Source of the DNA: Pseudovibrio sp. Alg231-02
GTDB lineage: Bacteria; Pseudomonadota; Alphaproteobacteria; Rhizobiales; Stappiaceae
Length of the DNA: 54,278 nucleotides
Direction: 5' to 3'
Assembly (NCBI RefSeq): GCF_900143565.1
Contig: NZ_FREX01000018.1
Coordinates: 151-54,428 of the forward strand
Shown: positions 37,197 through 48,040 of the stretch, piece after piece
How the letters are laid out: each line of letters begins with the position of its first letter
Position numbering within the stretch: the first letter of the stretch is position 1
Made by a program: the position numbers and the translations under genes
The notes under the pieces: model-generated
Databases searched by the model: none
The model's input: the letters and a program-made list of their open reading frames with translations, nothing else
What the model was told of the DNA's origin: nothing

Positions 37197-40166
37197 TTAC
37201 TCGGCGAATGCATCGTCGAGGAAAGCTTGTAGCTGAGCCAAGTGCTTTGACATCAAGCCGGTTGCTGTTGCAGCAGCTGGTGGACGGCCAACGTAACGCG
37301 GGCGATGCACTTTTGCATTCACATGCTCCAGAACCCATTCAATGTACTGTTGAATGAAGAACCATGAGCCCATGTTCTTTGGCTCTTCCTGACACCAGAC
37401 TACGTCTGCATTCTTGAAGCGGCCCATCTCTACGCACAAGGACTTGGTCGGGAACGGGTAGAGCTGCTCAACACGGAGGATGTAAACATCATTGATGTTA
37501 CGTTTCTCACGCTCTTCGAGCAGGTCATAGTAGACCTTACCTGTACACAGGATCACGCGACGGATGTCTTCATCCTTCTTCAGCTCAACAGTTGAACCCG
37601 GGTTCGTCTGAGCATCATCGTGAAGGAGACGGTGGAAGCTTTCGTCTGCGCCGAAGTCTTCCAGTTTGGAAACTGCACGCTTGTGGCGGAGCAGAGACTT
37701 TGGCGTCATCAGAACGAGTGGCTTACGAATGTCACGCTTCAACTGACGGCGAAGGATGTGGAAGTAGTTAGCCGGTGTCGAACAGTTGGCTACCTGCATG
37801 TTGTCTTCCGCGCACATCTGCAAGAAACGCTCAAGGCGTGCTGAGGAGTGCTCAGGACCCTGACCTTCGTAGCCATGCGGCAGCAAGCAGACCAGACCGG
37901 ACATACGCAGCCATTTACGCTCACCAGAGGAGATGAACTGGTCGAACAGTACCTGCGCACCGTTTGCGAAGTCACCGAACTGTGCTTCCCACATGGTCAG
38001 CGCATTTGGTTCTGTCAGCGAGTAACCGTATTCAAAGCCCAACACTGCTTCTTCAGAAAGCATTGAGTTGATGACTTCGTAACGGCCCTGCTTTTCACCA
38101 ACATGGTTCAGCGGGATGTAACGGCCTTCGTCTTCCTGATCATAAAGAACGGAGTGACGTTGAGAGAAGGTACCGCGCTCACAGTCCTGACCGGACAAGC
38201 GAACGGAATGGCCTTCTTTCAGCAATGCACCGAATGCCATTGCCTCACCCATTGCCCAATCGATACCTTCTCCGGTCTCGATCATTTTGGCACGGTTGTT
38301 CATGAAGCGGCGGATCGTGCGGTGTGCATTGAAATCATCAGGAACATTGGTCAGCTTACCGCCAAGTTCCTTGAGTTCATCCATTGGAAGACCGGTAGAA
38401 CCACGACGCGGCTCGTCAACTTCCTTCGCAACCTTCATCTTAGACCAACGGCCATCAAGCCAGTCGGCTTTGTTTGGCTTGTAGGTTTGGCCTGTTTCGA
38501 ATTCACGATCCAGATGCGAACGCCAGTCAGCTTTTGCTTTATTAACGTCCTCAGCAGACATCAGACCTTCTTTGACCAGCTTGTCAGCATAGATCTGAAG
38601 GGTTGTTTCATGCTTGCGGATCTTGCGGTACATGATTGGCTGCGTAAACGCAGGCTCGTCACCTTCGTTATGGCCGAAGCGGCGATAACAGATGATATCA
38701 ATCACAACCGGACGTCCGAACTTCTGACGATATTCAGTTGCAATCTTTGCAGCAAAAGTAACAGCTTCCGGATCATCACCATTTGCATGGAAGATCGGCG
38801 CTTCGATCACTTTCGCGGCGTCAGAAGGATAAGGTGAAGACCGTGAGAAGCGTGGGTTGGTTGTAAAGCCGATCTGGTTGTTGATGATCACATGGATCGA
38901 ACCACCAGTGCGGTGACCACGAAGTGCGGACAGACCGAAACATTCAGCAACAACACCCTGACCAGCAAACGCAGCATCGCCATGCAGAAGCAATGGGAGG
39001 ACGTTACTGCGATCAATTTCCGATGTCTCTTTCCAATCAGAAAGCTGGTCCTGCTTGGCACGAACCTTACCCAGAACAACCGGGTTTACGATCTCAAGGT
39101 GAGACGGATTCGCAGTCAAAGACAGGTGAACGTTGTTGTTGTCGAAGGAGCGGTCAGAAGAAGCACCGAGGTGGTACTTCACATCACCGGAGCCTTCCAC
39201 ATCATCAGGAGCGTATGAACCGCCCTTGAACTCATGGAAGATCGCGCGATGTGGCTTGCCCATCACCTGAGACAGAACGTTCAGACGGCCACGGTGTGCC
39301 ATGCCCAGAACGATGTCTTTAACACCAAGAGCACCACCCCGTTTGATGATCTGCTCCAGCGCCGGGATCAGTGCTTCACCACCGTCCAGACCGAAACGCT
39401 TTGTACCGGTGTATTTTACATCAAGGAACTTCTCAAAGCCTTCGGCTTCAACAAGTTTATTGAGGATCGCTTTCTTACCTTCTGGTGTGAAGGCAACATG
39501 CTTGTCCGGACCTTCAATGCGCTCCTGGATCCATGCTTTTGCAGCAGGATCAGAGATGTGCATGAACTCAACACCAAGGGTGGAGCAATAGGTCCGTTTC
39601 AGAATTTCCAGCATCTCACGGATAGTGGCAAATTCCATACCCAGAACATTGTCCAGGAAGATCTTCCGATCCCAGTCCGCTTCAGAGAAGCCATAGGTCG
39701 CGGGATGCAACTCTTCATGGTCACCAGGAACAGCAAGGCGGAGCGGGTCAAGATCAGCATGCAAGTGGCCGCGCATACGGTAAGCACGGATCATCATGAT
39801 CGCACGAACACTATCGCGAGTTGCCTGCAGCACCTGATCTTCGGTTAGCTCAACACCATTCTTCTTGGCCGTGGACTTGATCTTTTTGCTGACTTCTTTT
39901 TCAGCGGGCCAGTCGCCATCAAGAGCTGAAACCAGTTCACCATTTGCTGGAATTGGCCAATCAGAACGCTGCCAGGTTGCTCCGCGAGCTTCCTTGATTA
40001 CGTCTTCTGGATTGTCCTGAAGCGAAGAAAAGAATTCTTTCCACTCGGGGTCGAGTGAATTCGGGTTTTCCTGATATTGAGCATAAAGCTCTTCAATATA
40101 AGGAGCGTTGGCGCCGTAAAGAAACGACGTCAGCGCGAATACGTTGTTCGCGTCCTGCCGAGCCAT
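37197..40166 (-). CDS. sucA: 2-oxoglutarate dehydrogenase E1, 989 aa
   Basis: Thiamine-diphosphate-dependent decarboxylase of 2-oxoglutarate. The N-terminus begins MARQDANNVFALTSFLYGAN and includes the family motif YRMRGHLHADLDPL. LGMAHRGRLNVL and HGDAAFAGQGVVAE mark the cofactor domain, and HSSARLERFLQMCAEDNMQV the pyrimidine domain. C-terminal KVYYDLLEERE and WCQEEPKNMGSW complete it. Length is normal for Hyphomicrobiales. It is preceded by a 183-nt gap containing two stem-loops, and its ribosome site is weak. Confidence 0.96.
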   Translation of the reverse strand: MARQDANNVFALTSFLYGANAPYIEELYAQYQENPNSLDPEWKEFFSSLQDNPEDVIKEARGATWQRSDWPIPANGELVSALDGDWPAEKEVSKKIKSTAKKNGVELTEDQVLQATRDSVRAIMMIRAYRMRGHLHADLDPLRLAVPGDHEELHPATYGFSEADWDRKIFLDNVLGMEFATIREMLEILKRTYCSTLGVEFMHISDPAAKAWIQERIEGPDKHVAFTPEGKKAILNKLVEAEGFEKFLDVKYTGTKRFGLDGGEALIPALEQIIKRGGALGVKDIVLGMAHRGRLNVLSQVMGKPHRAIFHEFKGGSYAPDDVEGSGDVKYHLGASSDRSFDNNNVHLSLTANPSHLEIVNPVVLGKVRAKQDQLSDWKETSEIDRSNVLPLLLHGDAAFAGQGVVAECFGLSALRGHRTGGSIHVIINNQIGFTTNPRFSRSSPYPSDAAKVIEAPIFHANGDDPEAVTFAAKIATEYRQKFGRPVVIDIICYRRFGHNEGDEPAFTQPIMYRKIRKHETTLQIYADKLVKEGLMSAEDVNKAKADWRSHLDREFETGQTYKPNKADWLDGRWSKMKVAKEVDEPRRGSTGLPMDELKELGGKLTNVPDDFNAHRTIRRFMNNRAKMIETGEGIDWAMGEAMAFGALLKEGHSVRLSGQDCERGTFSQRHSVLYDQEDEGRYIPLNHVGEKQGRYEVINSMLSEEAVLGFEYGYSLTEPNALTMWEAQFGDFANGAQVLFDQFISSGERKWLRMSGLVCLLPHGYEGQGPEHSSARLERFLQMCAEDNMQVANCSTPANYFHILRRQLKRDIRKPLVLMTPKSLLRHKRAVSKLEDFGADESFHRLLHDDAQTNPGSTVELKKDEDIRRVILCTGKVYYDLLEEREKRNINDVYILRVEQLYPFPTKSLCVEMGRFKNADVVWCQEEPKNMGSWFFIQQYIEWVLEHVNAKVHRPRYVGRPPAAATATGLMSKHLAQLQAFLDDAFAE

Positions 40167-40278
40167 CGTTTTTAAGCGGACTGTTGATCCGCCCTACTTT
40201 CTTTGGGCGGGTGTCACACACCACATACCCTTGGGTCCCGCGACTGACAGCAAGCCTGGGGACTTACTGCCTTCTCAA

Positions 40279-40341
40279 GACTGTCGATGAAAGTGATTCA
40301 CCGACAGTCGATTTAGTATGCCTCCTAAATGGTATAGGAGG
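40279..40341 (-). other. Two stem-loops in the sucD-sucA gap
   Basis: GACTGTCG (40279-40286) pairs with CGACAGTC (40302-40309), and CCTCCT (40321-40326) pairs with AGGAGG (40336-40341). Neither is followed by a U-tract on the minus strand. The second hides an AGGAGG sequence. These may be processing or stability elements within the operon. Confidence 0.55.
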
Positions 40342-40349
40342 TGTAATTT

Positions 40350-41273
40350 TTAAGCACCCTGCTTCAACTCTTCGAGAAGAGCAACAAGGGTCTTGCCAAG
40401 CTTAGCTGGGGATGGAGATACACGGATGCCCGCGTCTTCCATTGCAGCAATCTTGTCGTCCGCTCCGCCTTTACCGCCAGAGATCACAGCACCTGCGTGC
40501 CCCATGGTACGGCCTGGAGGCGCTGTACGACCAGCAATAAAGCCAACCATTGGCTTAGAACGGCCTTTTGCAGCCTGTTCTTTGAGCCATTCAGCTGCTT
40601 CTTCTTCTGCAGAACCACCGATCTCACCGATCATAATGATGGATTCTGTTTCTGGATCATCCAGGAACAGGTCCAGCATATCGATGAACTCAGTGCCCTT
40701 TACAGGGTCACCACCGATGCCGACTGCAGTGGACTGGCCGAGGCCTTCCTGCGAAGTCTGGAAGACTGCTTCATAAGTAAGTGTACCTGAACGGGAAACA
40801 ATACCTACAGAGCCCTTCTGGAAGATGGAGCCTGGCATAATGCCGATCTTACACTGTTCAGGTGTCAGAACGCCTGGGCAGTTTGGACCGAGAAGACGGC
40901 TGTCGGATGCGTCGAGGCGAGCTTTAACCTTCACCATGTCTGCAACCGGGATACCCTCAGTGATACAAACGATGAAAGGAATGCCAGCGTCGATAGCTTC
41001 GATGATTGCTGCGCCTGCACCTGCTGGTGGGACGTAAACAACAGAAGCGTTTGCACCGGTTGCGTCTTTTGCTTCTTTAACGGAAGCAAAGATTGGCAGT
41101 TCAGCAGCTGATTCAAGTCCGGAAGACCAGGTTTCGCCGCCTTTTTTAGGGTGTACGCCAGCAACCATTTGGGTGCCGAAGTATGCCAGTGCCTGCTCAG
41201 TGTGGAATGTGCCGGTTTTACCGGTCAGACCCTGAACGATGACTTTGGTGTCTTTGTCGACGAGGATAGACAT
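40350..41273 (-). CDS. sucD: Succinyl-CoA synthetase alpha subunit, 307 aa
   Basis: Forms the phospho-His half of succinyl-CoA synthetase. CoA-binding [37 protein letters not shown], and the phospho-His region in [17 protein letters not shown] are present. The length is slightly above the usual 290-300 because of a longer C-terminus. Its ATG overlaps the sucC stop (TAATG), so the two subunits are translationally coupled. Confidence 0.96.
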   Translation of the reverse strand: MSILVDKDTKVIVQGLTGKTGTFHTEQALAYFGTQMVAGVHPKKGGETWSSGLESAAELPIFASVKEAKDATGANASVVYVPPAGAGAAIIEAIDAGIPFIVCITEGIPVADMVKVKARLDASDSRLLGPNCPGVLTPEQCKIGIMPGSIFQKGSVGIVSRSGTLTYEAVFQTSQEGLGQSTAVGIGGDPVKGTEFIDMLDLFLDDPETESIIMIGEIGGSAEEEAAEWLKEQAAKGRSKPMVGFIAGRTAPPGRTMGHAGAVISGGKGGADDKIAAMEDAGIRVSPSPAKLGKTLVALLEELKQGA

Positions 41274-42472
41274 TATGCGACCTCCTTCACAGCAGCCACG
41301 ATTTTCTGAGCTGCATCGTCGAGATCGTCAGCAGGAATAACATTCATGCCGCTTTCGCTAATGATCTTTTTGCCAAGCTCAACGTTGGTGCCTTCGAGGC
41401 GCACAACGAGAGGAACCTGAAGACCAACTTCTTTAACAGCAGCCAGAACGCCTTCTGCAATCACATCACAGCGCATGATGCCACCGAAGATGTTGACCAG
41501 AATGCCCTGAACGTTTGGATCGGACGTGATGATCTTGAACGCAGAGGTTACTTTCTCTTTGGTAGCGCCGCCACCAACATCAAGGAAGTTTGCAGGTTCA
41601 GCACCATACAGCTTGATGATGTCCATGGTCGCCATTGCCAGACCAGCACCGTTCACCATGCAGCCGATGTTACCGTCGAGAGCAACGTAAGCGAGGTCGT
41701 GCTTGGAAGCTTCGATCTCTTTTTCGTCTTCTTCGGTCTTATCGCGCAGGGCAACAATGTCTTCGTGGCGGAACAGTGCGTTGCCGTCGAAGGATACTTT
41801 CGCATCCAGAACGCGCAGGCGACCACTTTCCATAACGATCAATGGGTTGATTTCGAGAAGCGCCATATCCTTTTCTACAAATGCTTTGTAGAGGATTGGG
41901 AACAGCTTCATACCATCCGCGCGTGCTTCACCTTCAAGCTTGAGGGTGTCACAAAGAGCAGATGCTTTGTCTTCGGTCACGCCCTGAAGCGGATCGATTG
42001 GCAGAGTGAGGATAAGCTCTGGCGTATTGTGCGCAACTTCCTCGATATCCATGCCGCCTTCAGTGGATGCTACGAAAGCAACCTGACCACATGTGCGGTC
42101 GACGAGCAAAGAGAGGTACAGTTCGCGGTCAATGTCCGCACCGTCTTCGATGTAAAGACGGTTTACGACTTTACCAGCATCACCGGTCTGTGCAGTCACC
42201 AGAGTGTTGCCGAGCATGTCAGCAGCGTGGGACTTTACTTCATCCAAGTTGAATGCAAGACGAACGCCGCCTTTTGCTTCCGGGCCGAGTTCTTTGAACT
42301 TACCCTTACCGCGACCACCTGCGTGGATCTGAGACTTCACAACCCACAACGGGCCTGGAAGGCTTTTTGCAGCAGCTTCAGCTTCATCAGCGGAGAAAAT
42401 TGCAACACCTTCAGCAACAGGTGCGCCGTATTCCTTCAGGACCTGTTTGGCCTGGTATTCATGTATGTTCAT
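41273..42472 (-). CDS. sucC: Succinyl-CoA synthetase beta subunit, 399 aa
   Basis: Nucleotide-binding subunit with an ATP-grasp fold: [19 protein letters not shown] at the start, [24 protein letters not shown] and [13 protein letters not shown]. The length is normal. The gene starts 94 nt after the mdh stop; two strong hairpins fill that gap. A ribosome site GGGAAGGG precedes the ATG. Confidence 0.97.
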   Translation of the reverse strand: MNIHEYQAKQVLKEYGAPVAEGVAIFSADEAEAAAKSLPGPLWVVKSQIHAGGRGKGKFKELGPEAKGGVRLAFNLDEVKSHAADMLGNTLVTAQTGDAGKVVNRLYIEDGADIDRELYLSLLVDRTCGQVAFVASTEGGMDIEEVAHNTPELILTLPIDPLQGVTEDKASALCDTLKLEGEARADGMKLFPILYKAFVEKDMALLEINPLIVMESGRLRVLDAKVSFDGNALFRHEDIVALRDKTEEDEKEIEASKHDLAYVALDGNIGCMVNGAGLAMATMDIIKLYGAEPANFLDVGGGATKEKVTSAFKIITSDPNVQGILVNIFGGIMRCDVIAEGVLAAVKEVGLQVPLVVRLEGTNVELGKKIISESGMNVIPADDLDDAAQKIVAAVKEVA

Positions 42473-42494
42473 CTGCCCTTCCCATTCTAAGGGG

Positions 42495-42542
42495 CCCTGC
42501 CGAAGCAGGGAGCTAGACTGGCAACGCCTAGTGCTGCCAGTC
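42495..42542 (-). other. Two stem-loops in the mdh-sucC gap
   Basis: GACTGGCA (42516-42523) pairs with TGCCAGTC (42535-42542). CCCTGC (42495-42500) pairs with GCAGGG (42505-42510), and on the minus strand this second loop is the very stable UUCG. Neither has a U-tract. Confidence 0.6.
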
Positions 42543-42565
42543 TTTCAGATCATAGCTTGCGTGGC

Positions 42566-43690
<1,125 letters not shown>

Positions 43691-43716
43691 TCATTTCTGA
43701 ATAAATTTAAATTTTT

Positions 43717-44883
43717 TCAGTTTTCGGTATTATGCTCACGCATCAGGTACTCTTCCGAACGCATTTCGATCAGGCGCGAAGCTGTTCGATCAAACTCAAA
43801 TGCTTCGGTTCCAGATGAGGCAACATAGAGGTCCTGCGGCTCTGCGCTTGCCTGAATCACGAGATGAACGTGATTGTCGTAAAGCGTATCAATCAGGTTG
43901 ATGAATCGCTTTGCTTCGTTCCTGCGCGCCTTGTCCAGTACGGGCACACCTTCGAGGAAAACTGTGTTGAAAGCATGTGCAATACGCAGGTAATCAGAGG
44001 GCCCTAGCGGGGTGCAGCACAATTCCTGAAATGTGAACCAGGCGATCGCACTACAAGTGCGGCTTACTGGTATTTTCCGGCCTTTGTTCTCTAACTCAAC
44101 AAGATGGCATTGAAGGCCGTAGGTCATGCTGGCCCAAAGTTTCTCCATCTTCTGGAGGCTCTCAGGACCAAGCGGCTCGAGGTACGTATCTGAGCCGGAG
44201 AGCTTCTCAAGGCGGTAATCGGTTGGCGCATCCAAGTGAATGACACTCATTCGCTCATTCAAAGAACGGATAAATGGAAGAATGTGATTTCTATTCAGTC
44301 CGTCTTTATAGAGCTCATCCGGCACCACGTTTGAGGTACACACGACGACAACGCCAGCCTCGAACAATTTGCCGAAAAGCCGTCCGAGCAACATAGCATC
44401 GGCGATGTCGGTTACAGTGAATTCATCAAAGCACAGGAGACGCGTTGTGCTGATGATCTCCTCAGCAACCGGGATGATCGGATCGCGGTCTTTGATCGTT
44501 CCAGCACTGATCTGCTTACGGACCATGAATATGCGATCATGGATCTCCTCCATAAACTCATGGAAGTGAGAACGATGCTTTTTAGGTTCAGGGCTTAGAT
44601 CGTAGAACAAATCCATGAGCATGGTTTTGCCACGCCCTACAGAACCCCAAACATACAGACCTTTGATGTAGTCGGGCTCTTCTTTGCCTTTTCCGAACAG
44701 GCGACCTAACAGCCCCTTTTTCTCTTCTGGCTTCCGCTGCGCCATTTCTGCCGTCAAAGCATCCAGAGACTTTGCCACCTGAATTTGCGCTGGATCGGCT
44801 TCCAGGTCGCCCCGCGCGACCATCGCTTCGTAGTGGGCAAGGACGGTTGTTAGGTTAGACGTATTCTCAAGCACGGAGCTCAC
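43717..44883 (-). CDS. zapE: Cell-division ATPase ZapE (AFG1-like), 388 aa
   Basis: P-loop ATPase of the AFG1 family, which associates with the Z-ring in bacteria. Walker A is GSVGRGKTMLMDLF, Walker B is LLCFDEFTVTDIADAM, and SNVVPDELYKDGLNR and a late LIDTLYDNHVHLVI are conserved. I chose a GTG at 44883 to match the usual family length; AAGGA lies very close to it, and a GTG at 44874 or an ATG at 44949 are alternatives. It is upstream of mdh on the same strand, as commonly found in this order. Confidence 0.9.
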   Translation of the reverse strand: MSSVLENTSNLTTVLAHYEAMVARGDLEADPAQIQVAKSLDALTAEMAQRKPEEKKGLLGRLFGKGKEEPDYIKGLYVWGSVGRGKTMLMDLFYDLSPEPKKHRSHFHEFMEEIHDRIFMVRKQISAGTIKDRDPIIPVAEEIISTTRLLCFDEFTVTDIADAMLLGRLFGKLFEAGVVVVCTSNVVPDELYKDGLNRNHILPFIRSLNERMSVIHLDAPTDYRLEKLSGSDTYLEPLGPESLQKMEKLWASMTYGLQCHLVELENKGRKIPVSRTCSAIAWFTFQELCCTPLGPSDYLRIAHAFNTVFLEGVPVLDKARRNEAKRFINLIDTLYDNHVHLVIQASAEPQDLYVASSGTEAFEFDRTASRLIEMRSEEYLMREHNTEN

Positions 44884-45042
44884 ATTCCTTAAGCTGTATT
44901 TCAGAGGGCAAATCACGCCGATCCGATGGGCTATATTTGCCCATGGCATAAAGGAGAGCGCTACCCAGACGCAAGTACAATAGGGTTTATTCGTAAAACC
45001 AACGTCTCACATCTGATCAACTTCTGCGGCGCACTTAAGCAA

Positions 45043-45080
45043 ACACAAAAAGCGCTGCACCTGATATTGGCGCAACGCTT
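45043..45080 (-). terminator. Intrinsic terminator of the Omp19-like gene
   Basis: On the minus strand AAGCGTTGCG...GCAGCGCTT is followed by TTTGTGTTTGCTT. It lies about 30 nt after the lipoprotein stop. Confidence 0.7.
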
Positions 45081-45108
45081 CGAAATTTATAGAATCATCA
45101 GATGATGA

Positions 45109-45648
45109 TTAGCGGGCGAAGTTGATTGGAGCACCGTTCGCTGTTTGACCAGAGAAGTTGGTTCCAGCACCAGAGAGCGTCGCAACATTTCCGCCGCCAG
45201 CGTCTTTCAAGACAACCTGACTGCCATTCAGATTCCATGCAGAGATCTGAGAGAGCGTTGCATCGCTACAGCCGCGTGTGTTCGCACGGTAGCCGCCGCT
45301 CCACTTGGTCAGCGTCATGAAGAGCTTACAATTGTCGCCACCTGAAGAAACGCTCCAGCCGCCAAGCAGATCAGTACGGCCCACAGAGCCACCTGTTGCA
45401 TTGACGTTTGGAGCAGGAGGTGCAGAAACAACCTGCGAATTAGCGTTCGCGTCCTGACCGTCAACCAAGATCTGGCCTTCAGAGCCTGGCTGACCAGGAG
45501 TGATCGGCGACAGGGTCTGACCTTCGATTGGTGAGATCGGAGAAGCAGGCAACGGAGAGACATAGCTACGGGTATACGTCGTCCGTTGGCACGCTATTGT
45601 GGAAAGTGCAATTACAGAAACAAATGCAATCGTCAAACTACGATTCAT
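45109..45648 (-). CDS. Outer-membrane lipoprotein with AprI/Inh-type domain (Omp19-like), 179 aa
   Basis: The signal peptide MNRSLTIAFVSVIALSTIAC ends in a lipobox with Cys20, so it should be lipidated. A Pro/Ser-rich linker (residues about 25-85) precedes a C-terminal domain of about 90 residues: LLGGWSVSSGGDNCKLFMTL, then GCSDATLSQISAWNL and VATLSGAG. This matches the metalloprotease-inhibitor (AprI/Inh) fold of Brucella Omp19, where the protein inhibits host proteases. Length is close to Omp19. It stands alone with its own terminator. Confidence 0.82.
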   Translation of the reverse strand: MNRSLTIAFVSVIALSTIACQRTTYTRSYVSPLPASPISPIEGQTLSPITPGQPGSEGQILVDGQDANANSQVVSAPPAPNVNATGGSVGRTDLLGGWSVSSGGDNCKLFMTLTKWSGGYRANTRGCSDATLSQISAWNLNGSQVVLKDAGGGNVATLSGAGTNFSGQTANGAPINFAR

Positions 45649-45836
45649 AGTGGTGTCATCCCAGCCTTGTGAATTAAGGCGTATTAACCATAAAGACCTT
45701 AAGAAACTGCCCCTAAAACAAGGCAGGTGAAAGGTTTACCACTCAAAAAAATGTGAGTTTCCCACTGAAACCCCTATTTCCTAAGGGAAACATGGGAAAA
45801 TCTGACAACTCTCATAAAGCATTGGGCCAGCCAACC

Positions 45837-46295
45837 TTAACAAGCAGCACGCCAATTTAGAGAATCACTAGAAAAAACCTTAGAGGAGGTTGCAAGATCT
45901 ATAGATTCTTTAATTTTGTGGAATGCATCTGTTGCCTCTTTTATGTTTCGTGGAACATCTTCATCTAGACAGATATCCCAGTTCAACTTTACTGGATGAC
46001 CAGGCCACATTGGTTGCTTGTCAAGAAGCACACTCGTCTGAAGTCTTATTATGTAGTCAGGTTGAGGCGCATGGGGCAGCGAAAAAATCGTCCAGGGCTT
46101 CGGATGCAATCCTCCCTCATCCATACCGTTGGCGAAAAGAACTTTCTTGGTGAGCGAAACCATTTCCTCTCGTGGCAAGGGGCCACCAGAGAAGGCACGC
46201 AACTCTCCCATGGAAGTATGGTTTAAGTAGGCTTCCGCAGCCAGGCTCAGAAATGAATTATCTACGCAAACAAACAGTACATTTGCCTTAGTCAT
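45837..46295 (-). CDS. Degenerate low-molecular-weight phosphatase / ArsC-like protein, 152 aa
   Basis: The N-terminus VLFVCVDNSFLSLAAEAYL lines up with the phosphate loop of low-molecular-weight tyrosine phosphatases and thioredoxin-type arsenate reductases (CxxNxxRS). Cys10 and Asn13 are kept, but the essential Arg is Leu16, and the Gly after Cys+1 is Asp. A later NWDICLDEDVP resembles the acid-containing WxxxDP segment. The enzyme is therefore probably inactive or altered. I chose the ATG at 46295 (GGAGA upstream); a TTG at 46331 is weaker. Base composition is AT-richer than the core genes. No ars genes are nearby. Confidence 0.65.
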   Translation of the reverse strand: MTKANVLFVCVDNSFLSLAAEAYLNHTSMGELRAFSGGPLPREEMVSLTKKVLFANGMDEGGLHPKPWTIFSLPHAPQPDYIIRLQTSVLLDKQPMWPGHPVKLNWDICLDEDVPRNIKEATDAFHKIKESIDLATSSKVFSSDSLNWRAAC

Positions 46296-46557
46296 AGGCA
46301 CGTCTCCACTGGAGCGCCGGACAATGTCCAATCATTCGGTGTCACTCGATTCCAGCACTTCATAGTGCCCTTTTTCTTCGGATCGATGACAACCAGACGA
46401 TGCGCTTAAAATAATTGCGATTAGAATTGGAACGAGCGAAGCCAAAGTGCGGAAATATTCGCAATGGAGGCTTCAAACCTAAGTGAACTCAGTTCACTTT
46501 GCTTCTTTATGCCTGTATAAAGGCTCCGATTTTTCTGAGTTTATTTGGAGCTGCACA

Positions 46558-46935
46558 ATGTCTTTCCCTTTATGGACCATACTGATTGCCGGCCTGATGC
46601 CATGGCTTTCTGTTCTTCCTGCCAAATTTTCCCGCAAGTTCGACAACTCAAACCCAAGAGACCCAGAATATTGGAAAGAAGGATTTCGCTTGCGCGCGCG
46701 CTCCGCAGAGATCAACGGCCTCGAAGCTTTCCCTCTTTATGCAGTATCTGTGCTCGTTGCCCTCGCCTATGGCGGTGACCCAGACTGGATTGAAAGACTG
46801 TGCGGTTTGTTCATCGCAATGCGCGTGCTGTACGTCGCATGCTATTGGCTTAACCGCGCCACCCTGCGTTCTCTTGTCTGGTTCGTTGGTTTGATTTGCG
46901 CTGTTGCGCTGTTCACGTCTCCGGCGTGGTCATAA
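46558..46935 (+). CDS. MAPEG family membrane protein, 125 aa
   Basis: Small inner-membrane protein with four hydrophobic segments. The central motif with RARSAEINGLEAFPLYAVSV corresponds to the conserved Arg/Asn/Glu region of the MAPEG superfamily, and RVLYVACYWLNRATLRSLVW to its C-terminal signature. Members include microsomal glutathione transferase relatives, but bacterial ones like this have unknown substrates. The ATG at 46558 has GGAG 8 nt upstream; the 25 codons before it in frame are not family-like. It stands alone. Confidence 0.85.
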   Translation: MSFPLWTILIAGLMPWLSVLPAKFSRKFDNSNPRDPEYWKEGFRLRARSAEINGLEAFPLYAVSVLVALAYGGDPDWIERLCGLFIAMRVLYVACYWLNRATLRSLVWFVGLICAVALFTSPAWS

Positions 46936-47077
46936 CAGCAAGCGCTGGGGGTCATAATCCCCGCGATTTCAAGGTATTGTGAGAAAGGTAAAGATCTTTC
47001 TCACGCAAACTGGCACGGTTCTGCTGTTTCTGCAGGACTACAGGTGAGAGAAGTAAACAGAAGGCCTTGTGAGACCC

Positions 47078-47905
47078 TTAGTTTTTGGGGATGACCGCCC
47101 ATTTCAGGAAGAAACGATCAGCTTGGGCAGCCGTTTCCTGAGTAAACTGGCGACGACGGCGGGCCAGCAATGCAGGGCCAGCCTCCAATTCAGCCAGGAT
47201 CAGATCGTTGATAGCGCCAGCAGGGCGAACGACATCCTTGATCATCCCAGCCTCGCTACGTTCTACCAACTCCTCAATCTCACCACGTAGCACAGGGCGA
47301 ATAAAGGTCGCCTCGGCAATATCTGAGAGGCGAGAAGGCGGAACACCCTGATAGCGGTTCTGATTGTACCAGCGCAGCACCAGTGATGAGCGGATGAGGT
47401 CATACAAGCGTTCAGGTACGATCTCGCCGAGTGATACACCATCAAACCGGTGTTTCTGTCGCTCAATCCGATTGTAATGATAAAGCGCGAAGCGAACCGG
47501 GTCACAATGCTCAAGGGCAAAGGAGATCAACGACTTCGGAAATTCGTCATGCCCCGCATATGGATCCTTCAACTGAACCCAATCAAGCGGTTCAGGATTG
47601 CCTTTTAACAGCGCAATGAGCGTTTTTTTCAAGTCCCAGCCAGACACATTTGCCGGGACATTCACATCAACGTCTACCGTCTCATCGACCGGAAAAAGGG
47701 AAAGGTAGTGTTCAATTGATCGAATGTAGATGAACCGACAATTGGCGTAGTGAGCTTCAGATTTTTTATGAAGATACAGGTGCGAAAGATCGCCCGCGTG
47801 CAGAACACGCAGATTTCTTTCGTTTTCCAAATCACGAAAGTTCTTTTCCAGCTCCATAAAAACAGAAGAGCTTTCCGAACCAACCTGTGAAGGTGCACCC
47901 ACCAA
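47078..47905 (-). CDS. RlaP/COG3541-type nucleotidyltransferase-fold protein lacking catalytic residues, 275 aa
   Basis: The body of the protein (CRFIYIRSIEHYLSLF, GWDLKKTLIALLKGNPEPLDWV, YHYNRIERQ) matches the DNA-polymerase-beta-like family COG3541. In that family the N-terminus carries GSRAWGF and PDSDYDVRFIY. Aligned without gaps, this protein instead reads LSHLYLHKKSEAHYANCRFIY, cut here at the limit, so the Gly-Ser pair and the DxD metal ligands are replaced. It is probably a pseudoenzyme. The start is uncertain: TTG 47905 (AGGTAGG upstream) or ATG 47857. It stands alone. Confidence 0.7.
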   Translation of the reverse strand: MVGAPSQVGSESSSVFMELEKNFRDLENERNLRVLHAGDLSHLYLHKKSEAHYANCRFIYIRSIEHYLSLFPVDETVDVDVNVPANVSGWDLKKTLIALLKGNPEPLDWVQLKDPYAGHDEFPKSLISFALEHCDPVRFALYHYNRIERQKHRFDGVSLGEIVPERLYDLIRSSLVLRWYNQNRYQGVPPSRLSDIAEATFIRPVLRGEIEELVERSEAGMIKDVVRPAGAINDLILAELEAGPALLARRRRQFTQETAAQADRFFLKWAVIPKN

Positions 47906-48040
47906 TATTGCCTACCTGAAATCTAAGAGGCTTCCCCTCGTTGCACTTACCCTTGAACGCAATTCAGGGCAAGTGCACGCAAGCAGTTTGCTCTCTAAGT
48001 TTTAGGAAAACAGAGAGATTGGGTGAAGATACGTCACTTC

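Noticed and set aside
46332-46442. Short minus-strand frame with a hydrophobic start and Cys, like a tiny lipoprotein
   Set aside because: It needs a TTG start without a ribosome site, has no positive N-terminus and a poor lipobox; not supportable.
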